Source of the DNA: Dirofilaria immitis
Lineage: Eukaryota; Nematoda; Chromadorea; Rhabditida; Onchocercidae
Length of the DNA stretch: 64,000 nt
Direction: 5' to 3'
NCBI GenBank assembly: GCA_024305405.1
Contig: JAKNDB010000110.1
Span: 372,001 to 436,000 of the forward strand
Below, one piece after another: positions 14,644-28,000 of the stretch. The translations under genes and the position numbers were made by a program. How positions within the stretch are numbered: position 1 is the stretch's first letter; the number at the start of each line of letters is the position of its first letter. A model generated the notes under the pieces. The model was not told the origin of the DNA and did not search any database. It saw nothing but the letters and a program-made list of their open reading frames with translations.

Positions 14644-16789
14644 TTTTCAGAGTTGAAGTTAGGACTTTAAAATAATTTTGGCCGTTCGTGCTTGGTAAAT
14701 AAAAATAATCCCAGAGTACTTGTGGATCCTGTGAAAGGATTGTAAAGTTTGCAGTTTAATGCAGTATGTAGATTAAGAAGACGGTACCTCACCAGCAATT
14801 TTCAAAAAAAAAAAAGTAGGTTTTCATTCACGTTTTTCCTCAAAACAGGACGATATACATGATGAGCATGATGTATATGATAGATTTCTGCTTAGTTGAG
14901 AACGATTTACATATGACAATGAGTGGCAGGTGACTGAGGATGCTGGATGATTTGAGGGGACGATATGGGGTGTGAGTTTACAGAAGAAATAACAAGTACC
15001 AGGAAGGTCGCCGCCCTTTTCGCTTCACATATTTCTATACCTTTTGTGCGATACATCCAAAGAATTCAGCACCATCAGCCATCGTCTTAATGTTGTTAGG
15101 TCAAGGCCATCGTCTATGGACTGCTTGTTCTTGCCGATTCGTCTGTCCGTGCTATTTTGTGAAACACAAAATTTTGTACAATAGTACTTCTGGACATATA
15201 CAGTGCGTAGTTCTATTGGGAAACAAACTTTTAAACTATGTATACGTTCTGTTAAAATGAATGACACAGTTTTCACTGTATTACAATAAGTGAATTTTTC
15301 ATAAAAATCTCATGTAACTCATTTAGTTTTGAATTACATTCCTCAAATACATCCCTGTTATTCTTATTTGTTGATTCCCTGATAACATAACCTGTACTAT
15401 ATCTTGGAAAATGATTTGTCGATTTTTTGTTAATTGAAATCCTATTTAAAAGTAAACTTACGAATTTATTATCAATCTACTGGTGCAATGTTGTGAGTAT
15501 TCGCTCAGAACAGACAATTATAAGCGCCTTATAAAGATACAGAAACTCTGATAGTTCCTTTTTTTGCTCAATGTTTGTTGGTCTAATTGATCATTCAGCT
15601 TATAAAACTATAAATTTCGGAAGTGCGAAAACAAAGTGAGGCTAAGGAGGAATTAGATGAGGATCAATTAAATTCATTTTTAAAACAATGAGCTTCTTAC
15701 ATCCTTTAATTGCAAAGAATAAATTTGCCTATTTTAGATGTTTGAATTACGAATCTTGTTGCTTTAACAATATCGTAGAAAGTAAATTATCTCAATACTC
15801 TTGGATATATAAATTACTCGTCATATATTTTCTCGAAATGAAAACATCATAAAGTTGATACTACTGTTCTCCCTCATCTGTTCTACATCGAAAAAATGCT
15901 TGAACTCCATGTTGATAAGATATTATGACGCACTGAACAGGGTTATTCCTGACTGATTGTTTCTCTGGACTATATTTTGTGAGCAGTTTTTAGATGACCA
16001 TTTTCTAAATAGCTTATTCTTCTTTACTATAAATCTTTTCTGTACTTTTGTTCATCAGTCCAGATACTTTTTCTGCATTTAGATATTGCAGAATCAGAGA
16101 TTGAAACGGAGGACGTCCAACACGGACGAATTTTTGTTAAAATTTTTTTTCCACCGTTTCATTTGCGTTGCAGTTGCCATATAAGATGACACAATTTTTT
16201 CATTTTTACACTGGAAAGCAAAAATTTAGATTTCATTACTAAAAACAACTTAGCTACTTTTCTATTTTCTGCCCTTGCTATCAATTTTTTCGTCTTATTC
16301 AACATTTAATCTTTTTCTTTTGCTCTTGGATGAGATATTATTTCTTTCATTCTTTTCAAACTGTTGTTAAAAATCAATGTTTTTCTTATTTTTTATTATC
16401 GATAAAAACTAACAAAACCGAGAATGGAATTGAAATTAATATTTTTTCCATTATTTAGATCTTTTTCTCTATATGTTCTGAATCTTACAAAAACAATAAT
16501 AATTATAGTGATGTGTTTTTAGAACGGAACCAGGGTTGTAGTCGGGTCGAAAGATATTATTGGGAGCAGTTAATTAAAAAATGAAGTCGGTCATAAAATT
16601 TCGAAAATAAAATTTTCGAATTAAAAATGAAAAACGATATGCAGATATACCGGTTCAGAAAAAATACAAGGAATGTTGGCCGGAAAAAGATAACGACTTG
16701 AGCATCGAATTAGATATTTATATCAATATATTTATGATCAGTACTTATGATCTAAATGATTGATTTTCTGCACATAAATTTCCAAGCTT
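14644..16789. other. Spacer between LRR genes A and B
   Basis: This should hold the promoter of LRR gene A and the 3' end region of LRR gene B. A minus-strand frame at 15025-15276 is somewhat richer in GC than its surroundings but has no recognisable motif or fitting splice sites. The spacing of more than 2 kb speaks against an operon. Confidence 0.5.
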
Positions 16790-19700
16790 CTATTTATAGT
16801 AACCAGTACTTCCGTATGAAGTAGGCGCATAAATCCATGGTTGTCCATCGTCAAGTCGATTTAGTATCGATGCATTTCTAAAATTCGTGACGATTACGTA
16901 AATTTTTAACTGTGTCTCAAGTCTTGAATTGGTTAAAAATGATATTTTGGACGTAAAAAATAAAATGTGATTTATTCGAAAAGTGAGCTTCGAAATGCTA
17001 GAATCTTACCGATCCCGTCTTACTGTGCCATAAATCATATCAAGCTGAGCAGTAACATAAGCATTCGTACGTGCGACACTGTCGGTTGTCATCGAGCCTT
17101 GATAAGTTTGCAAACGGCGATGTTTCACAATACACAAACCAATAAGTACGGCAGCCATAACAATGGCAACAGTACTTAAACAAATCAAAATGATCACTGA
17201 TGGAGTTGTTACACGTTCGAGCCTAATAAAAAAGATGCACCATTTGATTTTATATCAGTCAACTTGAACACTATATTGATTTCACAACTTAGTGCAGTTC
17301 CAAACTCTGTTATCGAAGCAATGAAATACATTGCATTTGAGATTTCTTAGATATTAACTAAATGATCACTACTAACATATAATTAAGCTAACAATTTTTT
17401 ATAATTTTAAAAATTATCAAGATAAAAGTAAGTTGAAAAATAAAATTTCAAGATTTGCTTTATGCTATTATATTTCAGATATCTAACTTGTATTGCATTA
17501 TGAAATGACTCGCCTTTCCGTATTATCCATATCAAAAAGATCTCTTCCTCGCTTTCCTGTGCTTTCTTTATAATTTCCATGGAATTTTTTCCGACTTGAC
17601 TTATCCGTGTTGAAGTAGTGTAGTCAGATCCTTGTATATGATTAGCAACAACGATACTGGGTGGCAGTGTTTGTTCGTTGAATGTCCTGTTATTTGCAGC
17701 TGTTGGATTCGTGGCTCTTATAGTTCCGGATTCAACTATATATGATTCTGACAATTTTGGCGGGCGTTTTAAAAATGGCACAGGGAATGGATGTATTATA
17801 TTAGTGGTATCAAATCGATGTTGATGGTACTCACTTCTGTTTCTGTTACCGTCTTCATACCTTTTCGTGGCATAATTCTGAAATTCAAGAATTGTACTTG
17901 CTCGATTTCTCGTAGCATCTATGAACTGCTCAGTGCTAAGCATCTCTGTTGATTGTAGAGATAGAGTGGATTGTACGTTTACGGGTGCATGAACAGGTCT
18001 TACTGAAATCACTTTAGTTGCATCGATCTTTCGTTGTTTGTCAACGTCAGCTTTTGATTTGTTTACCTTAAATTGTGGTATATTTTTCGACTTTTATATA
18101 TAAATTTAAAGAACCTTGCACAAACTTTTATAAATTTTTGCACAAATTTTTCGGCTTTATATTTTGTGCATACCCAAAGCTTTCTTCTAAAATCTTAGCG
18201 AATCTTCAGAAATTTTGGGAACATCGAAATCAAAAACGAACGTCATTGTCAATGACAGACAGTGGACGAATGACTGGTGGAGGTTTAGATTTCTCTTCCT
18301 GTTTAAAGTTGGTCTCTTCTCCATGATCCATCGTAAAATAGTTAGAAGTTGTTAGCATATTTGTAGTATTAGTAATATTCTCGATGCTATTTTGATTATA
18401 GTGTTGTCCACAGATAATGTCTTCACTGCTTGCTATGTAAATTCCTACGCCTTGCTGTAGCATATGCACTCGTTCCGAACAGACCAGAGGGTTTTCTACA
18501 ATTAAATTTTGTTAGGCTAATTTCACTTAGGATTGGAAACCTATAAATGTATTGTAGATATTTGTTTTCAACTTATTTAAGAATACGTAAAATTTATTTA
18601 TTTCATCCAGCAGCTAGAAGTACTAACCCTGTAGAAGCACAGTTTTCACTCGTCGATTGAATGCTCCGTAGGGTGTGCGTACTAGTTTGTTGTTACTTAG
18701 ATCGATAAAGAATAGATTAATTTGAGCGAAAAATGTTGAAGGTGGTATATCCACCAGTTCATTATTACTCAAATCAAGCATTGCTAAACTTGGATTGGAA
18801 TAAAAACTATTCCGATCGATGGACCAGATCTGAAGCATATTTATTAAACTGGGGTCATTTATTTTAGTCTCATATAATTTCTTTAGAAGGATATATGTTT
18901 CTTAAACCCTAACGGCAAGTATCTCGAATTTTTTTTTATTTTTGGATCAATTTCTGACTTTCATTCAATGCTGAATATAGTACTTACTAGATGAGGTGAT
19001 TCGTACAGACAGAACGTATCAATGTGTAGAGCGCCAATACATAATAGTGAATCCTATCTACACAAGTTAGTAGATTTAGGATTCAAAATAGCAAATCTTA
19101 ATCTTGTTTTTTAGAAACATTATTAATGCATAAGTCATTCTTTTTTTTCTTTTTTTCTTCTTAGATAACAGGTAAGAATGGAAACCAAGAAAAATTTGAA
19201 GAAAATAAGTGAGGAACGATTTCTCAGTACAAGAATTATTTTTTTGAACTCCTGAGGATTTAGTGTTAGTAACTTTGAAATTCAATCTTTTTTTTCTAGT
19301 TTCACATTATTTGAAATTACGGGTTCAGAATCTGTTTCATTTTTTTGAAAAAGGAGTTCAGGAAATTTCGTGATATGAATCAGAATTTTTTTGATATGTA
19401 TATGCACATCAAAATATTCTGTGTTGCCTTCCTCGATTGTTTTTTTTCTAAGCTCTTTAAAATCAAAAGGAGTGGAAAACAGATGGTTTTATCAGTTGAT
19501 GATTTTGACTTAAACTGTTGTAATATACCGTTGAAAAGGAATAATGCGAATTATTAATAAGAATAGATGCCATAATTTTTTCATGAAGAAAAAGTGTTAC
19601 GATTTTTCTTTCCATGCAGGAAACAAACCTGGTTGTCTCTGAGAGCCAGTTGTTGCAATTTAGTCAATCCATCAAACATTCCTGATTGAAGTTCCACGAG

Positions 19701-22325
19701 ACGATTTGAATTCAAAATCAGGATGACCACTGAACTATTTGCAAAACTGTCTGGTTTTATGATGGCGATACGGTTTTCACCCAGATATAGTTGTCGCAAA
19801 TTTTTCAGATTTGAAAATGAATTTTCCCGTAATTCAGTCAGGTAGTTTCCAGTCAGATCAAGCATTTCGAGTTGCTCGAATGAACTGAACTGGTATGGTA
19901 AGATCTGAAACGAGATTTAAGTCATTAATTTATTCTTTAGTAATATTGTTACTGCCAACTTCAGCGGCGAGATTTTTGTTTTCAAAATATAGTAGAAAAT
20001 TTATTCAATGTGATGTAATTCTGGATTAAATAGCATTAAAAAGTTGAAGTTTGAGCTCCTTCCTAGTTATTGTTATAGAATTTTAAAATTAATTTTATTG
20101 CTGCTTAAAGTCATTGGAAATACATCCAAAAAGGAGAAAAGGGGAGGAAAGATATAAATGTTATAGATGTATTCTTCAAAATTCATAGACGATAGTAAAG
20201 GTCGAAAATGAAAGATGAGGAAGCAAAGGAACTAATGAGTTTACTAACATTAGTTATTCGATTTCGGGTCAAGTATAGATATCGCAAGTTCGGTACATTG
20301 AGGAACGTTTGCTTATGAATGGTTGAGATCTGATTTGATGCCAAATTCAGCAAATTAATTAATGGTAGATTCATAAATGACAGTGCTCCAAGCGAGTTGA
20401 TATTGTTGTTGTGTAAATGCAGTGCCATTAACTGTTTGAATCCTCGAATTGCTATAAATCCTTAATTAAGTCTGTAAACGAATTAAAAATAAGAAGATAT
20501 CAATTTCCTTGCAAAAATGATTTAAATTTTGCTATTTCACAGGAATAGCGAACAAGCAAATTTTAATGCATTGACGAGTGAAAAAAGTTTAGAATACCAA
20601 TATTTTAAGTTTCATTTTGGTCATAATGTTTAAATGGGTATAAATCCAAACTAGATTAGCTAAAAGCAAATAAAGTACAAAAAGTTTACCTGGCGCTGGC
20701 ACTTCCTTCAAACAATTCCTGCCAAGATTGATGGTTTGTATATTGTATTTAACATCATCAAATGCATTCTTATGTATCTGGCATATGTGATTGTTCGCTA
20801 AGCTAACATCATATAACTGTAAATTGTTTTTACTCATCACGCGTATTTACTAATTTGATATGATTTTTCACTATTCAAAAAAAAAATAGTTTCCACTACT
20901 TTTTTTTTTGGCCTGAACTGTAATGATTACTTAGAAAGATTTTTCTAAGATTTTTATAGGGATAGCTCTTTCCTTTAGCCGCTAACCGTCTCGCGTTAAC
21001 AGTTTCATATAGTCTCCATCCTCGATTATCAATCATCATTATAAACAATTATAGGACAAATGGAACGTAAGTAATTGTGATGACAATAAGTATATAGTCG
21101 TAAAATAATATGACACATTGGGAATTCTCTCCAACAATTAAATTTGTATTGAAAATATCATCTTTCTTTCTGTTGTGAAAATTCAATTGACTCTTGTTAA
21201 ACAATTACTGAAAAGATTAAATCCTGAAAATTTAAAATGAAATGCTAAAATCATGGGTCTTGAGATATATTCAAGGTTTTAGCTGTAGATTACATAATAA
21301 TTATGTTGCTCATTTATAAGCGTGATAGTCCCGTTTTTGAAATGTGTAGGTGAGATAGTTTAATGTATAAAATTATGTATAAGAAAGATGAACCTTCGAT
21401 AATGGTGGAAAGGCATGCTGCGCTTCAATATCACCAATTGAATTATTGGACAAATCGAGTCTTAAAAGCGCTGATAATGGAGCTAATGCTTTAGATGGCA
21501 ACTGTGTTAAATTGTTATGATGTAATATAAGTTCCTGTAAGATATTGTTCATTCCCAGAAAGCTATTTTCATCGATATCTGTAATACTATTATATGACAA
21601 ATCTAGTTTCTTGATAAATAATCCAGAAAAAATCCAGCAGGAATATATTTTAGTCCAGAGTCTTGCATTTCTAGCTGTTGGATCAGACCCAAATTGATCT
21701 GATTAGCTCTTAACATGTACACAACTTGGGATCCATCAGTATGTGAGCATTGGAGGATTATACCATTCTGTGAATCATCGCAATGACAGATTGATGTTAT
21801 AATTTCAGGACAGGCCAGTGAAACTCGCATGGTACTGACAAGTAGGATAAAACTTCCAATAAACTGATTGATTTTATCTGTTTTTTTCGACCACTGTTTC
21901 CGTCTATTCCCCGCCAATTTTCGTCGTTGTCGTCGCCGCTCGTTGTCACAAATCCTGATTTTGCGCAATTTATGCGTGGAATCTACATTTTCATCATCAT
22001 TGTCATTATTATGGTAATCTTTATCATTATTTTCATTTCCAATATCATACAATCTTCCGATTGATACATATCTGCTCCTGTTGACTCTTTCGCCTGTATG
22101 CTCTTGATCACTGGTGCCGCTTTCCTCATCGTAATCATTGTCACAATAGCTATCAACGCACGTCACAAGCATCATTGCTTTTCTGCGCTGTCTAAAGAGA
22201 TGCTTAACTGCAATTTTATCGCATGATGATTCTGAGGTCGAGATGAATTGAGTGGGCCATGAAAAGAATTGCTTGTTCGAAACAGAATGTCGAGAAGCAT
22301 TATGCGCATCTGTATAAGAAGACAT
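16790..22325 (-). CDS. LRR gene B: single-pass membrane LRR protein, LET-4/EGG-6-like
   Basis: About 972 residues from 10 exons: 21394-22325, 20690-20816, 20249-20451, 19629-19904, 18988-19053, 18628-18829, 18242-18495, 17510-18066, 17010-17222, 16790-16877. An LRR N-cap ([11 protein letters not shown]) at about residue 172 is followed by LRRs and a C-cap (ENPLVC...DIICG), then about 270 residues without a known fold, rich in Ser/Thr/Asn. A transmembrane helix follows ([20 protein letters not shown]), then a cytoplasmic tail of about 65 residues with tyrosines, ending STGYYK. C. elegans LET-4 and EGG-6, needed for excretory duct/pore and epidermal apical matrix integrity, share this plan. One base must be added in the A-run at 21627-21632; with it the total is exactly divisible by three. 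The first ATG lies about 150 codons before the only hydrophobic leader, which is unusual. The donor at 17510 is chosen by phase. Confidence 0.9.
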
Positions 22326-25017
22326 TGTTTTACCGATAATGGTACATGTGCTGGTGGTAATGGTAAAAATACACAGTTGCGTGGTAGTGATGGTAATAAT
22401 AGTACTAGGTAGCAGCAGCAGTGACCGGATAAATAATGGTTGTGTTATTCGTATAATATATCTATGACGACGATTGGAACAGATACGGGTTGAGTGGTTC
22501 GAAAATTGTGAGATACAGATAATGGTCGACGATTGAGAGGAGAGCGGTTGTCATCAAATTCTCATGCCCACTCGGCACCTGTAGACACCGGAGAGCATTC
22601 AACACACTAAATAGATGGAAACGGAGCGGGAGGACCTATCACATCTCGATTGACAAACGCATGCGCAAGCAAGGTCGACGATGAATGCATTTTACTAGTC
22701 GTTTCCTTGCTCCTCCATATTTTCTACCTTCCTTCCATCTTTCCTCTGACGCACAATTACCTTCCTTCTTCCCTGTAACTAAAAGCAAACTATTGCTAAA
22801 TTCTCTTTTAGGTTGTTAAACAGTTTCAACTTTCCAGTAATACCTTGTCAGCTTTTTCCGTATCTTCTGAAATTGATCTCTGCGCTTGGATCACTAGTTA
22901 TTTAAAAAAGAGTTTTGCAACTTTCCCAGCACGTTTGGATCAATGAGATGTATCGCCTTGATGGCGAAGGTCATTGAAGAAAGAGTCACTCCTTGCCCAT
23001 TGTAAGTTCCCACAGATTAATAATTATGATGGCTTGCACTCTACGACGTGTAATTGCGACAACAGTGCATGGTAACAAATCTGTTAGGAAGGATCTCTTG
23101 ACCTTTCTAATGTTAGTTGCTTTTCAGCTCTCTTTTGCGAATAAAGTTAGAAGAAATTAGTGTATGCTTTTTATGGCAATAAAAGTTTTATCATTTTTGG
23201 AATTGAAGTTATAAATGCTAGCAAATTTGAGAAGTTCTAATTAAAGGGAAAAATTTTTTAACGTTTAATTTAAAAACCAAAAACAACCAACCATCTTCAT
23301 AAATTAAACTATGCGAATTCCGGAATCTGAACATGCGTATTAATTATCAGTTGTTAGAAAACTTCAAGTAAAATTCCTCCATTTTTGAAGCGAATTTCAA
23401 TTACGTAACGGGAATTATTTTTTATTATACAAGAAAATTGAACAAGAAAAATGAAAAGAAACGAAATAGGAGGAAATAAGGATGTAGCAGAATACTGTTT
23501 TACCACTTTTGATTGGGAATTTGTTCCTACAGTTGTTAGCAGTTGATTTCTTGGTTGTAATAAACAGATTTTACAGTCATTGAATATTGTTTTACCACAC
23601 AAATCTTAAGCCTGAACTTTTTATAAAAACTGCAATATTTGCAGGATGGTTTCATTTATTTGCTCTTTTTGATAGGACAGTTGTTCACGTCGTTATTCTT
23701 AATTCTTGCTATGAAAAAGTTAGTAGACATTGTTATCTGCCACGAAATGAAAAATTACATTTATGGAGTTTTTTTCAAGGTCGTAAATATTGGGCTACTT
23801 TATTTTTACACACTATGGTGGTTGATCATGTTAAAGTTGACATGCTAATTAATTTCTGGATATTTCATAGTTCGCACATCGAACATCTATTAAACTTGGT
23901 TCACTTCCTGGATGCCATTGAAAAGTAACCTCTGGAGTTGCAAACTTATCGAATCATTTGAGATTTCTATACTTTGGAAATGTTCCAGTTCAAATGGTAT
24001 ATGGGGTGGTTCAACAAACATTAGTTTAGAAAGAAAAAGCACATTTTCTTTGTGTTGTCACCTAGCTGCAATAAGAAAATTTGTGAAGCTGTTGCTTTCA
24101 AAAATTAACTCATTAAGTCAAATTTTGGACTCCTATAAAATCAATACAAAACTTATTGGATTTTGAGATTTTCAGGACTATACTGAAAGCTTTCGAATTT
24201 TTCAATCGCTTTTATTTATTTTCATCCTTGTCTCTAACTATAAAATGTTTTTTTCTGTACAGTAAGCAGCATTCCATAAGACTTTCGAAAATAATGTGCT
24301 AAAAATCCCAACATTTTATTTTGTTTAATCTATTCAAACTGGCAAGTAAAGTAAACATTTGTTGATATTTGTATTCTTATCAAGGTGCCACGTCGTGACA
24401 GTTTTCTTTGAAGACCGGAAGAAGGGAAGTAATAAATGATTCAATGTAGTAATGGAAGTTTTACAAAAGTGAATTTAAAAAGTGTTAGCATTAATCTAAA
24501 ACCTCTTCAAATCTTTTATATTCGTTGAGGATCATGGATGCAGAGATATGATGCTGAGATCGAAAGGAATGAAGTTATTAGTTGTATCGGGATTTCAGAC
24601 TTGTTTTCCAGTGATTTAATTGTGATTCGGAAATCGATTAAATCTTGTTCCGGATTCGCTTAATTGAGATAAGAAAAATAGTGCTAGTGCGTATTTTAAA
24701 TGTTTGAAATTTTGATACAATTCAAACTAAAAGCAACTTAATAGAGAGTCACAAACAAAACAATGAATCATAGGCGGCGGAAAAAAATATTTGCAAAGAG
24801 AAAAACATGGACTAGAATATAACTTAAAAAGACAATAAGTCAACGTCTAAAGCAAAATTTACCCACTTTGATACAATGCAGAACACACAACAAGAGATAT
24901 ACATGTTTCACTTTTTTTTGATTAAAATCGTAGTAGTCATTGCAATACCGTATTTTTTTCATTGAAAGATATTCAAAAACAAGAACAGGAAACAATAATA
25001 ATTTTCCCTCATGTAGA
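22326..25017. other. Spacer between LRR genes B and C
   Basis: The first 380 bases, upstream of LRR gene B, are less AT-rich than their surroundings and contain CpG-bearing stretches (for example acgcatgcgcaag near 22657), which suits a promoter. The rest is AT-rich. Two overlapping plus-strand frames at 23587-24166 are described separately. Confidence 0.5.
23587..24166 (+). other. Two overlapping open frames, unidentified
   Basis: A 113-codon frame (23587-23928) overlaps an 84-codon frame (23912-24166) in another phase; together they are open for 580 bp in AT-rich DNA. The first contains RNEKLHLWSFFQGRKYW and several Trp and His residues, which is not typical of random AT-rich frames. I find no splice sites joining them and no family match. 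They could be a decayed transposon, a frameshifted exon or chance. Confidence 0.25.
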
Positions 25018-28000
25018 TCATGCTTCAAGGTTAATTTTAAATTTATTTAAGTTTTCAACATGTGAGAGCTCCTGAAAGGTGTAATGTTTTGTAAAAGGAG
25101 TATCTATCTTCATTCCACTTGTGGTTAATTGTTGTGATTGTGGCATTTGACTTGGATACACTAGTGAATCCTCATCGATATCTATTTCTGTATTTCCTAG
25201 ACGTTTTCGTTTCATGTATACACATATTAAACCCAGGACTGCTATAGAAGCGGCACCAACAAAACCTGAAGCAATATTATGCATAAAAAAGGAACTTCGA
25301 ATAAATTACACAGACTTTTCCTGGAGTTTTTCTCTTTTTCAGTTGAATACTTAATTATTCTTTGTGCATTGTTTGAATTTCAATCCTTGTCATTTTTTTG
25401 ACCCATTTAACCTTTACTGCTGTCGATTATCTTTACTTCCATGTAATTGAAAATTCTGGATTATTTTTTTATATAGATTTTCAATAATGGGAATGAGCAT
25501 ACCGAGTAATAAAGCAGTGTAGTACTGAACCAGAACCAATTTCTCAGCTCGTTGTTTAGTTTGGATAAGGTTGTTACTCACTTCATTAATGTCGTATGGG
25601 ACAAAAGTAGGCTTTATTGGACGCTTGAATGTCGGCAAATTGTGTAGTATTTCTTCCACTGACTTGTTAGCCTTAGAAATAAAATTAAAATTAGCAATAA
25701 AATACTACATAACAAAACACGGCTGATACGAATGTTGCTACTGTTGAGATGGATTCAAAAATTATCGATTAACAAGTTGGACTGATATTAATATGACTTA
25801 CCAAATTTATTAAAGTAATTTATATCAGTGAAACGAATTTAATCTAATTTCATGTAGATTATTTAGATAGCTTAAACATGAAAACATACATCGGTGGACA
25901 ATGCAGCAATCAGTCTATATCCATCTTTGAGAAGATGCTGCTGGAGTTCACTTGGAAGGAGTGTAAAATCGGGTACTTCGCCACGAAATAAGGCATCAAT
26001 CACTGGTTTCGGTACCTTACTGATATTATAACCAGGTGGCAACATTCTCATTACTTCGATTATTGCTGATGATAGACCTTTTGATTTTTTTGCTTTCAGT
26101 TGATCCGAGCACTGCTCACTGTCAACTGTGGTGTATAGTAGTTCTAGAATTTTTAAGGAACTGTAACAACATTTAACCGTTTACAAATTTTTAAATTTGT
26201 TTAAAAATATATGAAAAAATGGGTTTATATCTCATTATTGATGATATAAGATTTTTCGGTAAGGCAGCATATTCAATTTACAGACAACAATTCGAAAAAA
26301 GTGATGGAGAGTATTCTTAGCAATACTGCTTTGATTTTGCAGGCATATTAGCTTACCCGTATGTTTTGTGTTTGTTGTCGATCAGATATGATATATTAGC
26401 TTCTTGGGTTATGACTGCCTGCGGTGGCCGATAACTTGGTTCAGTGATCAGAAGTTTTTCCCATTTAGTCGTTTCTGCTACTGCATACATGCGTTTGAGA
26501 TATTCCTTCATAATTCTGTTTAAAGTTTCAGGAGATAAGCCCGGAATTTGTCCACCTCTCAACACATGTGCCATTATACCTGGTGGAAGCTGAAAATTTG
26601 GCATCCCATTGTCTTCAAGTTCTTTCAAGTGTCATCATGTGTCATTATTTAATGTGTCTGATAAGCTATTCCCCTATCTGTCCAATCTTGAATTCACAAA
26701 TTAGATCTTGAGTTTACTATTAGTTAATATATGATAATTGCTCAAACGGCTTTGGAAAAATCCAGTTTTGAAAATAGAAATTGCATAAGTTATTTTGAAG
26801 AGGTATCGTTTACCTTGCTTATGTCAATGTCACCCATGCCGGGTACACTAACAACCAAATTCGGTGTGGCCTCTATAAATTGTTTAATATTCTTTGGTCC
26901 CAGTTTTCCAGCAGTGGCGTGAAACAGTGGTGAAGAAAGCTGAAAATAAATTTGCAAAATACAACAATTCGACGACAAATCAAATTTAATATAATATCGA
27001 GTCTTTTTTAAAGTGTTTAAAGTAATTCTACGCACGTCAAAAGTTTACCTGTTCAATAGCATTATTAAATTTTTGGATATCATAAGCAGGTTCTTCATCT
27101 ACTTTAGGTAAGTAATTGATATCGGGGATATTTTGGATTGAGGAAATAGTGTCGGTGAAGTCTTCAGTGATCGGTTGCGTATGTGTTAAATTAGGAAACA
27201 AATCATGAAATCCTGAAGGCAGGATGTTGCTTACATCACGACCTATAATTTGCTCATGTGATTAACAAACTTCATTGTGAGAAAGAGTTTTATTAATACA
27301 TTTAACATTGATTCGTGAAATATTTCTTTTGAATCAGCTTACCTACGTTACTTCGACTATTCCCATAAAAAGTATGTCTCGCATTGCCTACTGTTTCATT
27401 GGCTTTTACAATCATCAGTTCTTTTAGTCGAACACCGGTGTACTTTTCTGGTCCGGCGCATAATACCTCAGTTTGATAGGGTAAGAAAGTTCGAACCTGA
27501 TTTGCCACCAAATAACTCACCAACCAATCCAATTTTTATCACAGTGAAGTGGGTTATCTTGAAATGATTTCCAGTTGCTCAGAGAAAATATTGGAAGAAA
27601 AAACATTTTAAAATATTTTTAAAATAGAGAAACGGAATTACAAATTTGATCTGAATTTAAAAAGCTGGATTTTATCTTATATTGAACATACCATTTAACA
27701 AAATGTTAGCTATTTTTTCTTTGAAGGTGTCCTTTTCTATTGTTTTGATGAGATTAGATGACAAATCGAGCCAGAATATATCTTTAAGTGGCGTGAATAC
27801 ATTCTTTTCGATTTTATGGATACTGTTATGCGATAGGTCAAGAGTTGTTATTTGTGAAACTGATGTAAAGGTCAAGTTTTCCAAAACACTAAGGGAGTTA
27901 TTTCGTAGACTAAGCTGTTGCAAATTTCGCATTCCATCGAGCATTACGCGTTCTGAAAAACAAGGTCGAAGATTTACTTTTAGAGATTGATTCTATGTCT

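Noticed and set aside
27682..27990. Plus-strand 102-codon frame antisense to LRR gene C
   Set aside because: It mirrors a well-supported LRR exon (27692-27952) on the minus strand, whose motif pattern and splice sites are clear. The same holds for frames at 14049-14297 and 44698-44883.
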